A stretch of DNA of 64,000 nt from Caldinitratiruptor microaerophilus (lineage in GTDB: Bacteria; Bacillota; Sulfobacillia; Symbiobacteriales; ZC4RG38), in the NCBI RefSeq assembly GCF_025999835.1, contig NZ_AP025628.1, positions 1 through 64,000 of the forward strand, given 5' to 3'. Shown here in pieces: positions 20,499 to 30,025 of this stretch. The notes under the pieces were generated by a model, which was given only the letters and a program-made list of their open reading frames with translations, did not search any database and was not told the origin of the DNA. The position numbers and the translations under genes were made by a program. Position 1 is the first letter of the stretch, and each line of letters begins with the position of its first letter.

Positions 20499-21480
20499 CC
20501 TCCGCTACCTGGAGGGGAAGACCTGTGCGGTGATCGGCTTCGGCAGCCAGGGCCACGCGCACGCCCTGAACCTGCGGGATTCGGGCGTCGACGTGGTCGT
20601 GGGGCTGCGGCCGGGCCGCCCCTCGTGGGAGCGGGCCGAGAAGGCCGGCCTCCGGGTGATGGACATCCCGGCGGCCGCCGAGGCGGCGGACGTGGTCATG
20701 ATCCTGGTCAACGACGAGCGCCATGCCGAGGTCTGGAAGCAGATCGCCCCGCACATGAAGGCCGGCAAGGCGCTGGGCGTCGGCCACGGGTTCAGCGTCC
20801 ACTTCGGTCAGATCCAGCCGCCCGGGGACATCGACGTGTTCATGGTCGCCCCCAAGGCCCCCGGCCACCTGGTCCGCCGGCTCTACACGGAGGGCAAGGG
20901 GACCCCGGCCCTGGTCGCGGTGGCGCAGGACGCCACCGGCAAGGCGCTGCAGATCGCCCTGGCCTGGGCGAAGGCGCTGGGCACCACCCGGGCGGGGGTC
21001 TTCGAGACCACCTTCAAGGACGAGACCGAATCCGACCTGTTCGGCGAGCAGACCGTCCTCTGCGGCGGCATCACCGGGCTCATCAAGGCCGGGTTCGAGG
21101 TGCTCGTCGAGGCCGGCTATCCGCCCGAACTGGCCTACTTCGAGTGCCTGCACGAGATGAAGCTGATCGTCGACCTCATGTACGAGGGCGGCATGGCGTC
21201 GATGCGGTACTCGGTCTCGGACACCGCCGAGTACGGCGACTACACCCGGGGCCCGCGGGTCATCGACGAGTCCGTCAAGGAGCGCATGCGGGAGATCCTG
21301 CGGGAGATCCAGAGCGGTCAGTTCGCCCGGGAGTGGATCCTGGAGAACCAGGTCGGCCGGCCCGTCTTCACCGCCCGCCGCCGCCAGGAGGCCGAGCACC
21401 CCATCGAGGTCGTGGGCAAGAAGCTCCGGGCCATGATGCCGTGGCTCCCCAAGCCGGTCGGAACGGCCGGTAACGAGTAG
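20467..21480 (+). CDS. ilvC: Ketol-acid reductoisomerase
   Basis: A 337-aa class I KARI (isomerisation and NADPH-dependent reduction of acetolactate or acetohydroxybutyrate; valine/isoleucine synthesis). The Rossmann motif is [19 protein letters not shown] (~21-39), followed by the cofactor-specifying loop [13 protein letters not shown] (~45-57). The catalytic domain shows [15 protein letters not shown] (~107-121), [19 protein letters not shown] (~184-202), [20 protein letters not shown] (~221-240) and [12 protein letters not shown] (~246-257) with the metal-binding Asp/Glu. Length and motifs are complete. It overlaps the end of ilvN, with AAGGAGG inside the ilvN 3' end. Confidence 0.97.
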   Translation: MTRLYYDSDADLRYLEGKTCAVIGFGSQGHAHALNLRDSGVDVVVGLRPGRPSWERAEKAGLRVMDIPAAAEAADVVMILVNDERHAEVWKQIAPHMKAGKALGVGHGFSVHFGQIQPPGDIDVFMVAPKAPGHLVRRLYTEGKGTPALVAVAQDATGKALQIALAWAKALGTTRAGVFETTFKDETESDLFGEQTVLCGGITGLIKAGFEVLVEAGYPPELAYFECLHEMKLIVDLMYEGGMASMRYSVSDTAEYGDYTRGPRVIDESVKERMREILREIQSGQFAREWILENQVGRPVFTARRRQEAEHPIEVVGKKLRAMMPWLPKPVGTAGNE

Positions 21481-21571
21481 CGGGCCGGACCCGTCCGGAC
21501 CCGGCGCACGGGTCTTCCTTCGGCCGCCGTGGCCCCACGTGTGTGGTGAGCGAAACGGGAGGGAGAGGAAC

Positions 21572-23161
21572 GTGTCCAAGCGCATCTACATCTTCGACAC
21601 CACGCTGCGCGACGGGGAGCAGTCCCCCGGGTTCAGCATGACGGCGGCCGAGAAGCTTCAGGTGGCGCGCCAGCTGGCCCGTGTCGGCGTCGACGTGATC
21701 GAGGCCGGGTTCCCGGCCTCCTCCCCCGGCGACTTCGCTTCCGTACAGGAGATCGCCCGGGAGGTGGAGGGGCCGGTGATCGCCGGCCTGGCCCGGTGCA
21801 ACAAGAACGACATCCAGGCCGTGGCCGACGCCGTCCGGCCGGCGAAGAAGCCCCGCATTCATACGTTCATCGCGACCTCGCCCATCCACATGGAGAAGAA
21901 GCTGCGGATGAAGCCCGAAGAGGTCGTGCAGCGGGTGCGCGAGATGGTCGCCTTCGCGAAGTCGTTCGGCATGGAGGTGGAGTTCTCTGCCGAGGATGCG
22001 ACCCGCAGCGACTGGCGTTTCCTGGCGCAGGTCTTCACCGTGGCGGCCCGGGCAGGGGCGACCATCCTGAACGTCCCTGACACGGTGGGTTACACCACCC
22101 CGAAGGAGATGTACGACCTCTTCCGCTACCTCATCGAGCACGTCGACGCGCCCGAGGGCGTCATCTTCTCCTGCCACAACCACAACGACCTCGGCCTGGC
22201 GGTGGCGAACACGCTGGCGGCCATCGAGGCCGGGGTGACCCAGGTCGAGGGCACCTTCAACGGCATCGGCGAGCGGGCCGGCAACGTGGCGCTGGAAGAG
22301 GTCGTGATGGCCCTCAAGACCCGGCACGACCGGTACCCGTACCACACCGGGATCAACACCACCGAGATCTACCGCACCTCGAAGCTCATCCAGAACCTCA
22401 CCGGCATCTCCGTCCAGCCCAACAAGGCCATCGTCGGGGCCAACGCCTTCGCCCACGAGAGCGGCATCCACCAGGACGGCGTCCTGAAGGAGCGCACGAC
22501 CTACGAGATCATGCGGCCGCAGGACGTCGGGGTCCCGGAGAGCGTGCTGGTGCTGGGCAAGCACTCCGGGCGCCACGCCTTCCGCGACCGGCTCGTCAAG
22601 CTGGGCTACGTCCTCAGCGACGAGGAGATCGACCGGGCCTTCGCCCGCTTCAAGGAGCTCGCCGACCGCAAGAAGTACATCACCGACGACGACCTGGAGG
22701 CGATCGTGAGCGACGAGCAGCAGCGCGAGCGTGCCGACGTCGTGCAGCTGGTGTCGTTCCAGGTCGTCTCCGGCACCCACACCCTTCCCACGGCCACGGT
22801 CCAGGTGATCCGGGGCGACCAGCCCTCGCGCCAGGAGGCCGCCTCCGGCGACGGCCCGGTGGACGCCCTGTACCGGGCCATCGACCGGGCGGCGGGGTTC
22901 CAGGGCACGCTCCTGGAGTACCGGCTGAAGGCGGTCACGAGCGGCCAGGACGCCCTCGGCGAGGTGAACGTCCGGGTTCAGTCGAACGGGCGCGTCGCCA
23001 GCGGCCGCGGGGTGAGCACGGACGTCCTCGAGGCCAGCGTCCGGGCCTACGTGGCGGCCATCAACAAGCTCCTCAGCGGTCGGGGCGCGGTGGCCGTGAC
23101 CCCGGCGGCGGAGGAGGGCCAGCCGGCCGAAGGGTGGATGCAGCGGGCCTGGGGGGACTAG
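21572..23161 (+). CDS. leuA: 2-isopropylmalate synthase
   Basis: A 529-aa alpha-isopropylmalate synthase (acetyl-CoA plus 2-ketoisovalerate, first committed leucine step). The catalytic TIM barrel has FDTTLRDGEQSPGFSM (~7-22), the HxH metal motif in SCHNHNDLGLAVANTLA (~200-216) and NGIGERAGNVALEEVVMAL (~230-248). The C-terminal regulatory domain (~390-515, leucine feedback) is present, ending near VRAYVAAINKLLSG. GTG 21572 lies after GGGAGGGAGAGG. It is 91 nt after ilvC and has no terminator in front. Confidence 0.96.
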   Translation: MSKRIYIFDTTLRDGEQSPGFSMTAAEKLQVARQLARVGVDVIEAGFPASSPGDFASVQEIAREVEGPVIAGLARCNKNDIQAVADAVRPAKKPRIHTFIATSPIHMEKKLRMKPEEVVQRVREMVAFAKSFGMEVEFSAEDATRSDWRFLAQVFTVAARAGATILNVPDTVGYTTPKEMYDLFRYLIEHVDAPEGVIFSCHNHNDLGLAVANTLAAIEAGVTQVEGTFNGIGERAGNVALEEVVMALKTRHDRYPYHTGINTTEIYRTSKLIQNLTGISVQPNKAIVGANAFAHESGIHQDGVLKERTTYEIMRPQDVGVPESVLVLGKHSGRHAFRDRLVKLGYVLSDEEIDRAFARFKELADRKKYITDDDLEAIVSDEQQRERADVVQLVSFQVVSGTHTLPTATVQVIRGDQPSRQEAASGDGPVDALYRAIDRAAGFQGTLLEYRLKAVTSGQDALGEVNVRVQSNGRVASGRGVSTDVLEASVRAYVAAINKLLSGRGAVAVTPAAEEGQPAEGWMQRAWGD

Positions 23162-23180
23162 TCGGAAGGAGTGACGCCCG

Positions 23181-24464
23181 GTGGGCATGACCATAACCGA
23201 GAAGATCCTGGCGGCACACGCCGGCAAGAAGGAGGTGCGGCCGGGGGACCTGATCGAGGCCAAGGTCGACCTCGTGATGGCCAACGACATCACGGCGGCC
23301 CCGGCCATCGCCGCCTTCGAGAAGATCGGCGTGGACAACGTGTGGGACCCGGAGCGGGTGGTGCTGGTGCCGAGCCACTTCGCCCCCGCCCGGGACATCG
23401 CCAGCGCCGCGCAGATCAAGCGGATGCGGGAGTTCGCCAGAAGGCTCAACATCAAGTGGTTCTTCGAGCTGGGGCAGGCGGGCATCGAGCACGCCCTGCT
23501 GCCCGAGCAGGGGCTGGCGGTCCCGGGGATGCTGATCCTGGGCGCCGACTCGCACTCCTGCACCTACGGGGCGCTCGGGGCGTTCAGCACCGGCGTCGGG
23601 TCCACGGACGCCGCCGCCGCCATGGCGACAGGCGAGACGTGGCTGCGGGTCCCCGAGTCGAACCTGTTCATCTTCCACGGCAAGCTGCGGCCCTGGGTCA
23701 GCGGCAAGGACCTGATCCTCTACACCATCTCCCAGGTCGGTGACGACGGCTGCCGCTATCAGGCGATGGAGTTCACCGGCGAGGCCATCCGGTCGCTCTC
23801 GATGGAACAGCGCATGACCATCACGAACATGGCCATCGAGGCCGGGGCCAAGAGCGGCATCATCGCCCCCGACGAGACCACGTTGGAGTACGTGAAGCCC
23901 CGGGCCAAGTTCCCCTGGACGGTCTACCAGTCCGACCCCGACGCCCACTACGCCCGGGTGTTCGAGTGGGACGCCTCCGAGCTCGAGCCGCAGGTCTCCT
24001 TCCCGCACCTCCCGTCCAACACGAAGCCCCTCAGCGAGGCGGCCGGTATCGAGGTCGACCAGGTGGTCATCGGCTCGTGCACCAACGGCCGCATCGAGGA
24101 CCTGCGGATCGTCGCCGAGGTCATGCGGGGCCGCAAGGTGCACCCGCGGATCCGCTGCATCATCTTCCCGGCCACGCCGGAGGTGTACAAGCAGGCGCTG
24201 CGGGAGGGGCTGATCGACGTCTTCGTGGAGGCCGGCGCCGTGGTCTCCACCAGCACCTGCGGGCCCTGCCTGGGCGGCCACATGGGCGTCCTCGCCGAGG
24301 GCGAGCGGTGCCTCAGCACCACGAACCGCAACTACGTGGGCCGCATGGGGCACCCCAGGAGCTACACCTACCTGGCCAACCCGGCGGTGGCGGCGGCCAC
24401 GGCGGTGGCGGGGGTCATCGCCGACCCCGACGACGTGATCAAGCGGACGGAGGTGGCCCTGTGA
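23181..24464 (+). CDS. leuC: 3-isopropylmalate dehydratase large subunit
   Basis: A 427-aa aconitase-superfamily subunit carrying the [4Fe-4S] cluster; isomerises 2- to 3-isopropylmalate with LeuD. Cluster cysteines are seen in GSCTNGRIEDLRI (~295-307) and STCGPCLGGHMGVL (~354-367). The substrate loop GADSHSCTYGALGAFSTGVG (~119-138) is intact. At 427 aa it is the shorter, archaeal/clostridial-type LeuC, rather than the ~470 aa E. coli type. GTG 23181 follows AAGGAG by 9 nt; ATG 23187 is in frame. The stop overlaps the leuD start (GTGA). Confidence 0.95.
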   Translation: MGMTITEKILAAHAGKKEVRPGDLIEAKVDLVMANDITAAPAIAAFEKIGVDNVWDPERVVLVPSHFAPARDIASAAQIKRMREFARRLNIKWFFELGQAGIEHALLPEQGLAVPGMLILGADSHSCTYGALGAFSTGVGSTDAAAAMATGETWLRVPESNLFIFHGKLRPWVSGKDLILYTISQVGDDGCRYQAMEFTGEAIRSLSMEQRMTITNMAIEAGAKSGIIAPDETTLEYVKPRAKFPWTVYQSDPDAHYARVFEWDASELEPQVSFPHLPSNTKPLSEAAGIEVDQVVIGSCTNGRIEDLRIVAEVMRGRKVHPRIRCIIFPATPEVYKQALREGLIDVFVEAGAVVSTSTCGPCLGGHMGVLAEGERCLSTTNRNYVGRMGHPRSYTYLANPAVAAATAVAGVIADPDDVIKRTEVAL

Positions 24465-25039
24465 GCGACTGGGACGCGCAGGTCCGGCCGGACGCCGAGG
24501 CCCTGGGCACCGCCGCCGGCGGGCGGGTGCGGGGGCGGGCGCACAAGTTCGGCCCGGACATCGACACCGACGTGATCATCCCCGCGTACTACCTCAACAC
24601 GATCGACCCCGTCGAGCTCGGCAAGCACTGCATGGAGGCGGCCGACCCCGACTTCAGCAAGAAGGTGAAGCCCGGCGACATCATCGTGGCCGGCAAGAAC
24701 TTCGGCTCCGGGTCGAGCCGCGAGCACGCCCCGATCGCCATCAAGGGGTGCGGGATCGGGGCCGTGGTGGCGGAGAGCTTCGCCCGCATCTTCTTCCGCA
24801 ACGCGATCAACATCGGCCTGCCGATCCTGGAGTCCCCGGAGGCAGCGGCAGCCATCCAGGCCGGCGATGAGGTCGAGATCGACTTGGAGGCCGGGCGCAT
24901 CACCGACCTGACCACCGGCCAGACCTTCCAGGCCACGCCCCTGCCGCCGTTCATGATGGAGATCTTCCGGGCCGGAGGGCTGGTCCCGTACCTGCGTCAG
25001 AAGATCGAGCGGCAGCGGGCCGCGGCCCAGGGGGCGTAG
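24461..25039 (+). CDS. leuD: 3-isopropylmalate dehydratase small subunit
   Basis: A 192-aa swivel subunit partnering LeuC. Motifs are [18 protein letters not shown] (~25-42) and [19 protein letters not shown] (~76-94). The GTG start at 24461 overlaps the leuC stop. About 20 N-terminal residues precede the usual start of the family (KFGDxIDTDxI), so an internal start is possible, but the GTGA overlap favours the long form. It is followed 2 nt later by ilvD. Confidence 0.95.
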   Translation: MSDWDAQVRPDAEALGTAAGGRVRGRAHKFGPDIDTDVIIPAYYLNTIDPVELGKHCMEAADPDFSKKVKPGDIIVAGKNFGSGSSREHAPIAIKGCGIGAVVAESFARIFFRNAINIGLPILESPEAAAAIQAGDEVEIDLEAGRITDLTTGQTFQATPLPPFMMEIFRAGGLVPYLRQKIERQRAAAQGA

Positions 25040-25041
25040 CC

Positions 25042-26712
25042 ATGCGCTCGGACGTCATCAAGCGGGGCGTGGACCGGGCCCCGCACAGGGCCCTCCTGCG
25101 GGCCGCCGGGGTGCGTGACTCGGACTGGGACAAGCCGTTCATCGCCATCGTGAACTCCTACGTCGACATCGTCCCCGGGCACGTGCACCTCAAGGAGTTC
25201 GGCGAGGTCGTTCGCCAGGCCGTGCGCGAGGCGGGCGGCGTGCCCTTCATGTTCAACACCATCGGGGTTGACGACGGCATCGCGATGGGCCACATCGGCA
25301 TGCGCTACTCCCTGCCGAGCCGGGAGCTCATCGCCGATTCCGTCGAGACCATGATCACGGCGCACCAGTTCGACGGGATGATCCTGATCCCGAACTGCGA
25401 CAAGATCACCCCCGGGATGCTCATGGCGGCAGTGCGCACGAACGTCCCGGCGGTCGTGGTCTCCGGCGGCCCGATGAAGGCCGGCCGGCGGCCGAGCACG
25501 GGCGACGTGATCGACCTCATCAGCGTCTTCGAGGGCGTTGGCGCCGTCCAGGCCGGGCGGATGACGCAGGAGGAGCTCCTCGAGATCGAGTCCTACGCCT
25601 GCCCGAGCTGCGGCTCGTGCTCGGGCCTCTTCACCGCCAACTCGATGAACTCGCTGGCCGAGGCCCTGGGGCTGGCGCTCCCCGGCAACGGCAGCATCGT
25701 GGCCCAGGACCCGCGCCGGGACGAGCTTGCCTACCGGGCCGCCCGGCACTTGATGGAGCTCATCGAAAAGGACATCAAGCCCCGGGACATCGTCACGGAG
25801 AAGGCCGTGGAGAACGCCCTCATGCTCGACATGGCCATGGGCGGCTCCACGAACACCGTGCTGCACATGCTCGCCATCGCCCGGGAGGCCGGGATCGACT
25901 TCCCCATGTCCCGCATCGACGAGCTCTCCCGGCGGGTGCCGAACCTGTGCAAGGTGTCCCCGTCCCGCCCCGACGTGCACATGGAGGACGTCGACCGGGC
26001 GGGCGGCATGTCCGCCATCCTCAGGGAGCTGGACCGCGCGGGCCTGCTGCACCGGGAGTGCCTCACCGTCAGCGGCCGGACGATCGGCGAGGTGGTCGCC
26101 GGGGCGGAGATCCGTGACACCGACGTCATCCGGCCCCTGGAGAACCCCTACAGCCGGGACGGCGGCCTGGCGATCCTGAGCGGGAACCTGGCGCCGGAGG
26201 GGTCCGTGCTGAAGACGGCCGGCGTGGACCCGTCGGTTCAGGTCTTCCGGGGCCGGGCCCGCGTGTTCGAGTCGGAGGACGAGTGCCTGAAGGCCCTGGA
26301 TCGCCGGGAGATCAAGGCCGGCGACGTGGTGGTGATCCGCTACGAGGGCCCGCGCGGCGGCCCCGGCATGCCCGAGATGCTCTCGCCGACCAGCATGATC
26401 GTGGGTCAGGGGCTCGGCAAGGACGTGGCCCTCATCACGGATGGCCGGTTCTCCGGCGGCACCCGGGGCATCTGCCTCGGCCACATCTCCCCCGAGGCCG
26501 CCGAGGGCGGGCCGATCGCCCTCGTGCGGGACGGCGACGAGATCCTCATCGACATTCCGAACCGCCGGCTGGAGCTCCTGGTCTCCGAGGAGGAGCTGGC
26601 CCGCCGGCGCCGGGCGTGGACACCGCCCGAGCCCAAGATCAAGCACGGGTGGCTGGCCCGCTACAGCCGCTTCGTCACCTCCGCCCACATGGGGGCGGTG
26701 CTGAAAGCCTGA
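25042..26712 (+). CDS. ilvD: Dihydroxy-acid dehydratase
   Basis: A 556-aa IlvD (dehydration of dihydroxyisovalerate/dihydroxymethylvalerate to keto acids). Fe-S cysteines are in [13 protein letters not shown] (~117-129) and [19 protein letters not shown] (~187-205). The C-terminal [20 protein letters not shown] (~470-489) carries the family signature. Length matches the normal 555-560 aa. ATG 25042 is 2 nt after leuD. Confidence 0.97.
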   Translation: MRSDVIKRGVDRAPHRALLRAAGVRDSDWDKPFIAIVNSYVDIVPGHVHLKEFGEVVRQAVREAGGVPFMFNTIGVDDGIAMGHIGMRYSLPSRELIADSVETMITAHQFDGMILIPNCDKITPGMLMAAVRTNVPAVVVSGGPMKAGRRPSTGDVIDLISVFEGVGAVQAGRMTQEELLEIESYACPSCGSCSGLFTANSMNSLAEALGLALPGNGSIVAQDPRRDELAYRAARHLMELIEKDIKPRDIVTEKAVENALMLDMAMGGSTNTVLHMLAIAREAGIDFPMSRIDELSRRVPNLCKVSPSRPDVHMEDVDRAGGMSAILRELDRAGLLHRECLTVSGRTIGEVVAGAEIRDTDVIRPLENPYSRDGGLAILSGNLAPEGSVLKTAGVDPSVQVFRGRARVFESEDECLKALDRREIKAGDVVVIRYEGPRGGPGMPEMLSPTSMIVGQGLGKDVALITDGRFSGGTRGICLGHISPEAAEGGPIALVRDGDEILIDIPNRRLELLVSEEELARRRRAWTPPEPKIKHGWLARYSRFVTSAHMGAVLKA

Positions 26713-26744
26713 CCGGCCGGGACCGGGAAAGGAGGCAGGACGCC

Positions 26745-28541
26745 ATGGAGGTCACGGGCTCGCAGGCCCTCATCAAGGCGCTGCTGGAGGAGGGTGTGGA
26801 GGTCATCTTCGGTTACCCGGGCGGCGCCATCATGCCGATCTACGACGCCCTGTACGACGCCCCGATCCGGCACGTGCTCACCCGGCACGAGCAGGGCGCC
26901 GTCCACGCCGCCGAGGGCTACGCCCGGACCACCGGGCGGGTGGGGGTGGTGTTCGCCACTTCGGGCCCCGGTGCGATGAACCTCGTCACCGGCCTGGCCG
27001 ACGCCATGATGGACTCGACCCCCCTCGTGGCGATCACGGGGCAGGTGGCCCGCTCGCTGATCGGCCGCGACGCCTTCCAGGAGGCCGACGTCTGGGGCGT
27101 CACCATGCCGATCACCAAGCACAACTTCCTGGTCCAGGAGCCCGCGGACCTCCCCCGCATAATCAAGGAAGCGTTCTACCTGGCGCGGGCAGGCCGCCCC
27201 GGCCCCGTGCTGGTGGACATCCCGAAGGACGTCCAGTACGCGCGCTTCAAGTGGTACTACCCGGACAAGGTGAACCTCCCCGGCTACAAGCCCACCTACG
27301 TCGGGCACGCCGCCCAGGTGGAGAAGGCCGCCGCGGCGATCAAGGCCGCCCACCGGCCGGTGCTCATCACCGGGGGCGGGGTGATCGCCTCTCCCGGCGC
27401 GCCGGAGCGCTTCCGGGAGCTGGCGGAGCGGGTGAACGCGCCCGTGCTGTCGACCCTCACCTCCCTGGGCGCCTTCCCCATGGACCACCCGCTGTTCTTC
27501 GGGCTCGTCGGCATGCACGGGACGTGGGCCGCCAACCGGGCGGTGGCCAACTCCGACCTCCTGGTGGCCATCGGCATGCGCTTCGACGACCGGGTGACCG
27601 GCATGGCGCAGCGCTTCGCGCCGCTGGCCAAGGTGATCCACGTCGACATCGACCCCGCGGAGATCTCGAAGAACATCCCGGCCCACATCCCGATCGTGGG
27701 CGACGCCGGCACGGTGCTGGGACAGATCCTCGACGCGCTCGGCGACTGGCGGGCGCCGGTCCACCGCCCGTGGCTCGATCAGGTCCTCGCCTGGCAGCGC
27801 CAGCACCCGCTCTGGGGCGAGAAGCCGCGGCGCATCCGGGAGCTAGCCGAGCACGCCCGGGAGTCCGCCGGCCTGGCGCTGAGCCCGCCCGAGTTCGAGA
27901 ACGGGGAACGCAACCCGGCCGCGCGGCTGAAGCCCCAGGAAGTGGTCATGGCCGTGCAGGAGACGTTCGGCCCCGAGGCGATCGTGGTCACGGACGTGGG
28001 CCAGCACCAGATGTGGGCGGCGCACTACTGCCTGCGCCGCTACCCGCGCACGTGGGTCAGCTCGTGCGGCCTGGGGACCATGGGCTTCGGCCTGCCGGCA
28101 GCCATCGGCGCCAAGATCGCCAACCCGGACCGGGAGGTCGTGCTGATCACCGGCGAGGGCAGCTTCCAGATGACGATTCAGGAGCTGGGCACGGCGGCCG
28201 CCGAGAACCTGGGCATCAAGATCGTCATCGTGAACAACATGTTCCTCGGCATGGTCCGCCAGTGGCAGCAGCTGTTCTTCGAGGGGCGGTACAAGGACGT
28301 CGACCTCCGGCCCGGCCTGCCGGACTTCGTCAAGCTCGCGGAGGCCTACGGGCACCGCGGCATGATGATCGAGCGGGTGGGCCAGCTCCGTGAAGCCATG
28401 GCGGCGCTCAAGGCCGCAGACGGCCTGTTCATCCTGGACGCCCGGGTCGAGCAGGAGGAGAACGTGTACCCGATCGTGCCGCCCGGCGGCGCCAACGAGG
28501 AGGCCATCGTCCAGCCCGAGCGGGAGGAGGCCACCGTCTGA
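26745..28541 (+). CDS. ilvB: Acetolactate synthase large (catalytic) subunit
   Basis: A 598-aa ThDP-dependent catalytic subunit. Visible motifs are the catalytic-Glu strand LTRHEQGAVHAAEGYAR (~44-60), FATSGPGAMNLVTGLADAM (~67-85), TGQVARSLIGRDAFQEAD (~96-113) and the ThDP/Mg motif GEGSFQMTIQELGTA with VNNMFLGMVRQWQQLFF (~468-500). The start is ATG 26745 after AAAGGAGG. It is the last gene of the operon, separated from its regulatory partner ilvN by five genes, and is followed by a terminator at 28583-28618. Confidence 0.97.
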   Translation: MEVTGSQALIKALLEEGVEVIFGYPGGAIMPIYDALYDAPIRHVLTRHEQGAVHAAEGYARTTGRVGVVFATSGPGAMNLVTGLADAMMDSTPLVAITGQVARSLIGRDAFQEADVWGVTMPITKHNFLVQEPADLPRIIKEAFYLARAGRPGPVLVDIPKDVQYARFKWYYPDKVNLPGYKPTYVGHAAQVEKAAAAIKAAHRPVLITGGGVIASPGAPERFRELAERVNAPVLSTLTSLGAFPMDHPLFFGLVGMHGTWAANRAVANSDLLVAIGMRFDDRVTGMAQRFAPLAKVIHVDIDPAEISKNIPAHIPIVGDAGTVLGQILDALGDWRAPVHRPWLDQVLAWQRQHPLWGEKPRRIRELAEHARESAGLALSPPEFENGERNPAARLKPQEVVMAVQETFGPEAIVVTDVGQHQMWAAHYCLRRYPRTWVSSCGLGTMGFGLPAAIGAKIANPDREVVLITGEGSFQMTIQELGTAAAENLGIKIVIVNNMFLGMVRQWQQLFFEGRYKDVDLRPGLPDFVKLAEAYGHRGMMIERVGQLREAMAALKAADGLFILDARVEQEENVYPIVPPGGANEEAIVQPEREEATV

Positions 28542-28582
28542 CGTGCGTTCCCCCCGCCCCGGGGCGGATCGCCGCCGCGTCG

Positions 28583-28618
28583 GAGCCGTGCCAGCCCCCG
28601 GCAAGGCACGGCTCTTTT
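28583..28618 (+). terminator. Terminator of the ilv-leu operon
   Basis: GAGCCGTGCC (28583-28592) pairs perfectly with GGCACGGCTC (28605-28614), followed by TTTT. It is the only strong intrinsic terminator between ilvB and the aldolase gene. Confidence 0.9.
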
Positions 28619-28718
28619 CGTCCGTCCGGCGGGCTGCCGTGGTAGGAACCGGGGAGGGGATGTACAATCTTTAGCACGTAGAGGCGCCCGCGGGGCGCCC
28701 GCCTCAGGGGGGATGCGA

Positions 28719-29576
28719 ATGCCGCTCGTGCCGCTCAGGCAGCAGCTCGAGGCCGCCGAAGCCGGCGGGTACGCCGTCGGCGCCTTCAACGCGAACAACA
28801 TGGAGATCGTGCAGGCCATCGTCGAGGCCGCGGAGGAGATGGAGGCGCCGGTCATCATCCAGGCGAGCCAGGGCGCGATCAAGTACGCCGGCCTCGACAT
28901 GATCACGGCCATGGTGCAGGCCGTGGCCCAGAAGGCGAAGGTACCCGTGACCCTGCACCTCGACCACGGCACGGACTACGCCACCGTCGTCAGCTGCATC
29001 CGCCGCGGCTTCACGTCCGTGATGTTCGACGGGTCGCAGTGGCCCAAGGAGGAGAACATCGCCCGGACGAAGGAAATCGTGAAGATCGCCCACGCGGTCG
29101 GGGTGTCGGTCGAGGGAGAGATCGGCAAGATCGGCGGCGTGGAGGACGACATCCGCGTCGAGGAGCGCGAGGCGCTCCTGACCCCCGTCTCCGATGCCAT
29201 CGAGTTCTACCGGGCGACGGGCGTGGACGCCCTGGCGATGGCGTTCGGCACCGCCCACGGCCACTACAAGCTGCCGCCCAAGCTGGCGTTCGACCGCATC
29301 GAGGCGGTGCACAGAGAGACGGGCGCCTTCCTGGTCATGCACGGCGGCTCGGGGGTGCCGGACGAGGACGTGCGGCGGGGGATCCAGCTCGGCATCCGCA
29401 AGATCAACATCGATACCGAGCTGCGGGAGGCCTTCGTCGAGGAGCTGCGCCGGCAGATGGCGGAGCATCCCCGGGAGATCGACCCCCGCAAGCTTCTCGG
29501 CCCCGCCCGGGAGGCGATGAAGGCCAAGATCAAGGAGAAGATGCAGCTCTTCGGCTGTGCCGGGCGCGCCCGCTGA
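28719..29576 (+). CDS. fba: Class II fructose-1,6-bisphosphate aldolase
   Basis: A 285-aa zinc-dependent aldolase of the class IIA/FbaA type. Zinc ligands are in TLHLDHGTDY (~80-89), with FGTAHGHYKLPPKLAFDRI (~173-191) and VMHGGSGVPDEDVRRGI (~205-221); NIDTELREAF (~232-241) is the phosphate-binding end. GGGGGG at 28707-28712 fits ATG 28719 better than ATG 28713. A TACAAT at 28663 may be its -10. A tagatose-bisphosphate aldolase cannot be excluded by sequence alone, but it is the likely glycolytic enzyme. Confidence 0.92.
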   Translation: MPLVPLRQQLEAAEAGGYAVGAFNANNMEIVQAIVEAAEEMEAPVIIQASQGAIKYAGLDMITAMVQAVAQKAKVPVTLHLDHGTDYATVVSCIRRGFTSVMFDGSQWPKEENIARTKEIVKIAHAVGVSVEGEIGKIGGVEDDIRVEEREALLTPVSDAIEFYRATGVDALAMAFGTAHGHYKLPPKLAFDRIEAVHRETGAFLVMHGGSGVPDEDVRRGIQLGIRKINIDTELREAFVEELRRQMAEHPREIDPRKLLGPAREAMKAKIKEKMQLFGCAGRAR

Positions 29577-29608
29577 TCCGGTACGGTCCTGCGGCCACGG
29601 CGCCTCGT

Positions 29609-29645
29609 CGTGAGGCCCGCACCCCACCGGGGTGCGGGCCTCACG
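29609..29645. terminator. Strong bidirectional hairpin terminator after fba
   Basis: A 17-nt arm CGTGAGGCCCGCACCCC (29609-29625) pairs perfectly with GGGTGCGGGCCTCACG (29630-29645) around a short loop, followed by TATTTCTTCC. It separates fba from the oxidase relic. Confidence 0.85.
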
Positions 29646-29649
29646 TATT

Positions 29650-29869
29650 TCTTCCGAGTGCGTCTTCTTCGCCTCGCTCATCGGGACGTACCTGAGCTCG
29701 AACCGCGGCCGGCTGGCGGGTCCGGGCCCCGACGAGGTGTTCAACCTCACCCTCACCACGATCACCACGTTCGACCTGCTGATGACGGGTATTCGCCGTA
29801 TTTTTCGCCTCCGGGCTGGTGATCGCCACCCTCGTGGCCGTGGCCCTGAAGGTCCTCATGCGGGCGTAG
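29650..29869 (+). pseudogene. Relic of a second cytochrome c oxidase operon (ctaE 5' part joined to ctaF 3' end)
   Basis: From 29650 to about 29790 the frame reads SSECVFFASLIGTYL, then EVFNLTLTTITTFDLLM. This matches residues of subunit III as encoded by the intact ctaE here (SECLFFASLVGTYL, DVFNIPLTTVSSFVLL). Then the sequence jumps. In another frame 29786-29869 reads RVFAVFFASGLVIATLVAV and ALKVLMRA-stop, which looks like the last membrane segment of a subunit IV. No start codon, ribosome site or middle part remains. It is best explained by an internal deletion of a once-complete oxidase operon. It differs enough from the intact genes at 49282-50224 to be an older paralogue rather than a recent copy. 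Confidence 0.8.
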
Positions 29870-30025
29870 GCGCGGAGGTCAATGCCGGACAACGCGGCAT
29901 GCACGGCCACGTGTATGCCGGGTTGGTTCGGGGGTGGTGGCTAAGGGGCTGCAGGATTGGGAAACTGGTGAAGGGAAATCCCCTTTCGGTGCCAATTCCA
30001 CGGACCCACAGGAGGCATGGACCGG

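Noticed and set aside
29880-30010. A cobalamin-riboswitch-like stretch (GGCTAAGG, GGGAAACTGGTGAAGG, TCCCC) before the M42 peptidase
   Set aside because: Only scattered B12-box-like words; the spacing and the other conserved parts of the aptamer are missing, and the downstream gene has no B12 link.
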